Positions 60,027-64,000 of a stretch of DNA of 64,000 nt are shown here, piece after piece; the stretch's first letter is position 1, and each line of letters begins with the position of its first letter. Source of the DNA: Maea johnstoni (lineage: Eukaryota > Annelida > Polychaeta > Spionida > Magelonidae); NCBI GenBank assembly GCA_963942565.1, contig OZ012693.1:9568726-9632725 (forward strand), given 5' to 3'. The translations under genes and the position numbers were made by a program. A model generated the notes under the pieces. That model saw only the letters and a list, made by a program, of their open reading frames with translations, ran no database searches and had not been told where the DNA came from.

Positions 60027-61530
60027 TATCAATAGTAATCCTGTCTGTTTCCACTACTGTAGGTCTGCAGGCTCAAGGGCCTTCTGTTCATTCAGTAGGA
60101 AAATAGACTGGCTACTAGTCTATCAATAGTAATCCTGTCTGTTTCCACTACTGAAGGTCTGCAGGCTCAAGGGCCTTCTGTTCATTCAGTAGGAAAATAG
60201 ACTGGCTACTAGTCTATCAATAGTAATCCTGTCTGTTTCCACTACTGTAGGTCTGCAGGCTCAAGGGCCTTCTGTTCATTCAGTAGGAAAATAGACTGGC
60301 TACTAGTCTATCAATAGTAATCCTGTCTGTTTCCACTACTGAAGGTCTGCAGGCTCAAGGGCCTTCTGTTCATTCAGTAGGAAAATAGACTGGCTACTAG
60401 TCTATCAATAGTAATCCTGTCTGTTTCCACCACTGTAGGTCTGCAGGCTCAAGGGCCTTCTGTTCATTCAGTAGGAAAATAGACTGGCTACTAGTCTATC
60501 AATAGTAATCCTGTCTGTTTCCACCACTGTAGGTCTGCAGGCTCAAGGGCCTTCTGTTCATTCAGTAGGAAAATAGACTGGCTACTAGTCTATCAATAGT
60601 AATCCTGTCTGTTTCCACCACTGTAGGTCTGCAGGCTCAAGGGCCTTCTGTTCATTCAGTAGGAAAATAGACTGGCTACTAGTCTATCAATAGTAATCCT
60701 GTCTGTTTCCACCACTGTAGGCCTGCAGGCTCAAGGGCCTTCTGTTCATTCAGTAGGAAAATAGACTGGCTACTAGTCTATCAATAGTAATCCTGTCTGT
60801 TTCCACTACTGTAGGCCTGCAGGCTCAAGGGCCTTCTGTTCATTCAGTAGGAAAATAGACTGGCTACTAGTCTATCAATAGTAATCCTGTCTGTTTCCAC
60901 TACTGTAGGCCTGCAGGCTCAAGGGCCTTCTGTTCATTCAGTAGGAAAATAGACTGGCTACTAGTCTATCAATAGTAATCCTGTCTGTTTCCACCACTGT
61001 AGGTCTGCAGGCTCAAGGGCCTTCTGTTCATTCAGTAGGAAAATAGACTGGCTACTAGTCTATCAATAGTAATCCTGTCTGTTTCCACTACTGTAGGCCT
61101 GCAGGCTCAAGGGCCTTCTGTTCATTCAGTAGGAAAATAGACTGGCTACTAGTCTATCAATAGTAATCCTGTCTGTTTCCACTACTGTAGGCCTGCAGGC
61201 TCAAGGGCCTTCTGTTCATTCAGTAGGAAAATAGACTGGCTACTAGTCTATCAATAGTAATCCTGTCTGTTTCCACTACTGTAGGCCTGCAGGCTCAAGG
61301 GCCTTCTGTTCATTCAGTAGGAAAATAGACTGGCTACTAGTCTATCAATAGTAATCCTGTCTGTTTCCACTACTGTAGGCCTGCAGGCTCAAGGGCCTTC
61401 TGTTCAGTCAGTAGGAAAATAGACTGGCTACTAGTCTATCAATAGTAATCCTGCCTGTTTCCACTACTGTAGGCCTGCAGGCTCAAGGGCCTTCTGTTGT
61501 GTCAGTGGGAAAATAGACTGGCTAGTAGTC
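60027..61530 (+). repeat. 94-bp minisatellite, 16 units without indels
   Basis: Units start TATCAATAGTAATCC at 60027 and every 94 bp to 61437; 16 x 94 = 1504 bp fills the interval exactly. Units differ at three main sites (ACTACT/ACCACT, CTGTAGG/CTGAAGG, GGTCTGC/GGCCTGC). The last two units carry extra changes. Each unit junction holds ATAGACT-7 nt-AGTCTAT, a perfect short hairpin. No open frame. Confidence 0.97.
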
Positions 61531-61984
61531 TAAGGGAGGATTTTAAAACCCTTTCATGCTGGGAATTTCCCTTGAATGAAATGTGACATTTGGATGCAGC
61601 CTTGATTCTTTCTAAACTAATTTCAAATAAAGCATGGATTCACTAGTACCTTGGATTCACAATTACAAGTACTTGCCTGCTAGCCTAGGCTAGTGAATTT
61701 TTGAAAAAAATGCTTTCACAATCATTTCGGTCACATAAACTTGTCCAAATATACTTTAGCATGGAAGATCATGTGCACAGTGAACTAGTTCAGCATTAGT
61801 GCCTAGGTACTAGTAGGTAGCACTGTATAACCCAGATAATGCTGCTGTGAGGAACAGTGCCAATATGCACCTTGTATACAGATGCTAGTATTTACCTGGC
61901 CTATTGTCATCCCCATCCTCATCCTCATCTTCCTGCTGCTGCAGCAGCTGAGACCTAGCTCCCCTGGTTCTCAGGCTGAGTTGG
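61531..61984. other. unassigned DNA
   Basis: A CTGGTTCTCAGGCTGAGTTGG piece at about 61960 is a family F end. Confidence 0.35.
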
Positions 61985-62149
61985 GTAGGATATTTGAATA
62001 GAGAATGATTTTACTAAATATTTGAAGGAGAGTTGTTAGTAACGTCCTGATCAATATTTCTTCAGCTATTTTGCCAATTATGTTTTGACCTGAAAGATTT
62101 TATCAAAATTGTCAGGCTGGTTTGGCCGCTGTGAGCATGAATGGGTTAA
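61985..62149 (+). mobile_element. family Q TTAA MITE, 3' part
   Basis: Through TCAAAATTGTCAGGCTGG and GTGAGCATGAATGGGTTAA. The end TTAA is shared with the next D. Confidence 0.7.
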
Positions 62150-62359
62150 CCCTTCCAATACTGAGGCTACTTTCGTCCAAAGCACAATGATGCATAGATT
62201 TTTGAAAACCATCTAAACCCTGTCATGTTGGTACTCATTGGATAGCTCTCGCTGAGAACTCTTAAATAAATACCCATGTGCTAGGGTTTCAGCCTTCTTC
62301 CAGCTCTTTTTGCATTATTTTGTATTGGTAAAATTAGCCACCAGCAGCATAAGGGTTAA
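62146..62359 (-). mobile_element. family D TTAA MITE, full length
   Basis: TTAACCCTTCCAATACTGAGG to GCAGCATAAGGGTTAA. Confidence 0.88.
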
Positions 62360-62379
62360 AGTGGGTTAAGCCTCCAGAT

Positions 62380-62620
62380 CTCACCCTTGCAGGGCAGCGA
62401 TAACATCCTGTGTCTAGATAAACACACATGTTACACCAGCAACAATGGGGCAGCAATAGCGGAGTGGGCCGCCACAGTGGGTGTAATTAGCTGTGAGATT
62501 GGGTCATAGTTAACTAGCTATTGTGTCCTCCTCTTGGCACAGCTGGTGTCGGGCTACACTGGGTTTGTGTTCTAAAGAGGACCGAGTAACCTCACCATAC
62601 CCTGACAGTCACACAATCAT
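62380..62620. other. unique patch with a transcription-factor-like word cluster
   Basis: No repeat match. GATAAACACAC (forkhead-like), CAACAATGGGG (SOX-like), GTGTAATTAGCTG (homeodomain-like), GGGCCGCCAC and CACAGCTGG within 240 bp. Possible enhancer, inference only. Confidence 0.3.
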
Positions 62621-63464
62621 AGGTATGGGTTCCCCACAAGCCACTTTAAGGTGTCATGATCAGGGATAGCCTTGAAAGATGTCTTTTTAGTGCTATGATA
62701 CCTTTGAATATTTTGGATAAATAAAAACAAATGGATATGAAACCAGCCGGTCAACCTGAACAAGCTGGCTGAGGCGAATAGCCCAAAAGTTGTGTTCTGT
62801 GCATGTTGATGCGCACCTTTCTCTGTAATGGAAATGATACGAGTGCTGTCATTAGTCTTTGTCTCCTAGTGATGTCACACTTAGGCCATATTCGAGACCC
62901 CTGGGATAGCCAGGTCTTCACTATCATGCATAGAGTAATTGCCCTCTCGCTACACATCCATTCATTTATTCATCTAAGGTTTTACCCTTCCTCGTCAGAA
63001 ATCGCCTTGAAAGGTGATATAATGGTGCTCTTTTTGAAAATATTGAGAAGTTCTATAACTTTCATAATGTTTCTTTCAAATAGTTTCTAAAATGCTTTTA
63101 TCATTACAGCATTACACAATAAGCAAGACCTTCTTGTGTAGCTGGGTGTTTAAAAGTTATCATAAATAGATTTGTTCTTCAGTTTTCACCTATTTCAATT
63201 TATGTATCTGTGGATACAAAGGTAATAGGAAAATAGTTTTGAACCTCTTCATAAAATCTGTGTTGCTTTTGGGAGTACACTTTAATTCTAAAGAAAATAG
63301 TGTCTCTATGATGATTATATAGTTATACTTGGGTCAAATTACTTTGAAATCAAGAAATACTTATTGAATGTAATGTCATGGATAGAATATGATTTTTGCA
63401 CCCATTTTTTGGTGCCAACTTCACCTTATTCTCTATTAATGTGTGATACTCTGTGACCTCTTAG
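62621..63464. other. unassigned DNA
   Basis: Opposed short frames at 62751-63090 have no recognisable domain. Confidence 0.3.
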
Positions 63465-63775
63465 CAGGGTCTTAGCCAGGATTTCAAAAATACCTGTCCA
63501 AAACAGCAATTTCAAAATTTCTGCCCGTCCAGATTTAGCTACTTATCTACTTCAAATCCTTATACCAGCTACAATTAATAGCCTAGTGTGTCATAAAGGG
63601 CAATTTACACTTCAGGTATGTCATAGAAGATGGTTTGTTAGGAGAATATTTGTTTATTACACCTCAAAAGTCAAAATTGAAAAATCTTCATAGAAATTTT
63701 TGCCTGTCCAAACAGGAGGTTTTTAGGAAACTACCTGTCAAAAAGACAGGCAGGACGGGTCCTGGCTAAGTCCCG
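63465..63775 (-). mobile_element. family A hAT-like MITE, full length with TSD
   Basis: CAGGGTCTTAGCCAGG to GGTCCTGGCTAAGTCC. Flanks CCTCTTAG and GCTCTTAG (7 of 8). Confidence 0.88.
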
Positions 63776-63954
63776 GCTCTTAGCACTCAGTGGCAGCATC
63801 AGCATGGGCTAGACTACTAGTGCTGCCCTCTATTGTTGTGGCAAGCAACTGATATTCTGATTGAGGAGGGGATAAGGTATATTGATTTATTAGAAGCTGC
63901 ATGTCCAAAGTTATCTGTATATTGACACCTATTTGGTGCAATTAGTTGAGTTCT

Positions 63955-63990
63955 TGATTTTTACTTGGATTTTCTTGTTTTATTTTGTAG
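63955..63990 (+). promoter_or_regulatory. possible 3' splice site at window edge
   Basis: T-rich tract TTTTCTTGTTTTATTTTGTAG ends at 63990 (shown with its last bases) and is followed by GAAGTAGCGC. It looks like an acceptor, but the window stops 10 bases later, so an exon cannot be judged. Confidence 0.25.
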
Positions 63991-64000
63991 GAAGTAGCGC

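Noticed and set aside
60027-61530. CRISPR-like array
   Set aside because: Units are contiguous 94-mers without unique spacers in a eukaryotic context; it is a minisatellite.

Overview
The window reads as AT-rich, non-coding DNA from an animal nucleus. It has no convincing protein-coding gene. All long open frames are translations of microsatellites, and the rest are short, unsupported frames inside repeats. Long simple repeats, a dense and mutually nested set of short inverted-repeat transposons (MITEs), one tRNA-derived SINE and splice-site-like motifs point to a metazoan, probably a marine invertebrate. I cannot place it more precisely from sequence alone.

Comparing copies within the window gives several MITE groups. 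(1) Families A and B have termini CAGGGTCTTAGCC and 8-bp target-site duplications (TSDs), hAT-like. (2) Families E, M and N start CAGGGCTCGA or CAGGGTTCGA, with 5-bp TSDs where these can be read. (3) Families C, G and I have termini TAGCCT or TAGACT and 9-10-bp TSDs, Mutator-like; F has similar ends. (4) Families D, Q and H are bounded by TTAA with CCC-type ends, piggyBac-like. (5) Family J, 1.7 kb, has TA duplication. (6) A 2.97-kb element inside a CTA/CTG microsatellite has 16-bp inverted ends and eight exact copies of GTTACGGAATCAC near its ends. (7) A CpG-rich hAT-like element lies at 26.1-26.6 kb.

Layout: 0-5 kb mostly unassigned with A, E and a (CTA)n tract; 5-10 kb deep nests (H in G; C in B in D; B in C); 9.9-11 kb minisatellite and (CT)70; 11.75 kb perfect 98-bp palindrome; 13-14 kb two non-repetitive, CpG- or motif-richer patches; 14.3-18 kb B/D/E cluster and a candidate recursive splice site; 18.3-22.1 kb the microsatellite-bounded element; 22-36.4 kb MITEs, CpG-rich element, J in I; 37-45 kb D/B/M/C copies, a second candidate recursive splice site, a long hairpin, a 160-170-bp array and the SINE; 45-54.6 kb simple repeats, D and F insertions in degenerate minisatellites; 60.0-61.5 kb a 16 x 94-bp tandem array; the last kilobases hold a motif-rich patch, an A copy and a possible splice acceptor at the very end.

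The best single reading, an inference, is that the window lies inside one or more long introns of a plus-strand gene. Two CAG|GTRAGT sites with strong pyrimidine tracts, at 16.5 and 41.2 kb, are each followed 52-54 nt later by a second matching 5' splice site. That is the layout of recursive-splicing exons. The window ends at an acceptor-like sequence on the same strand.
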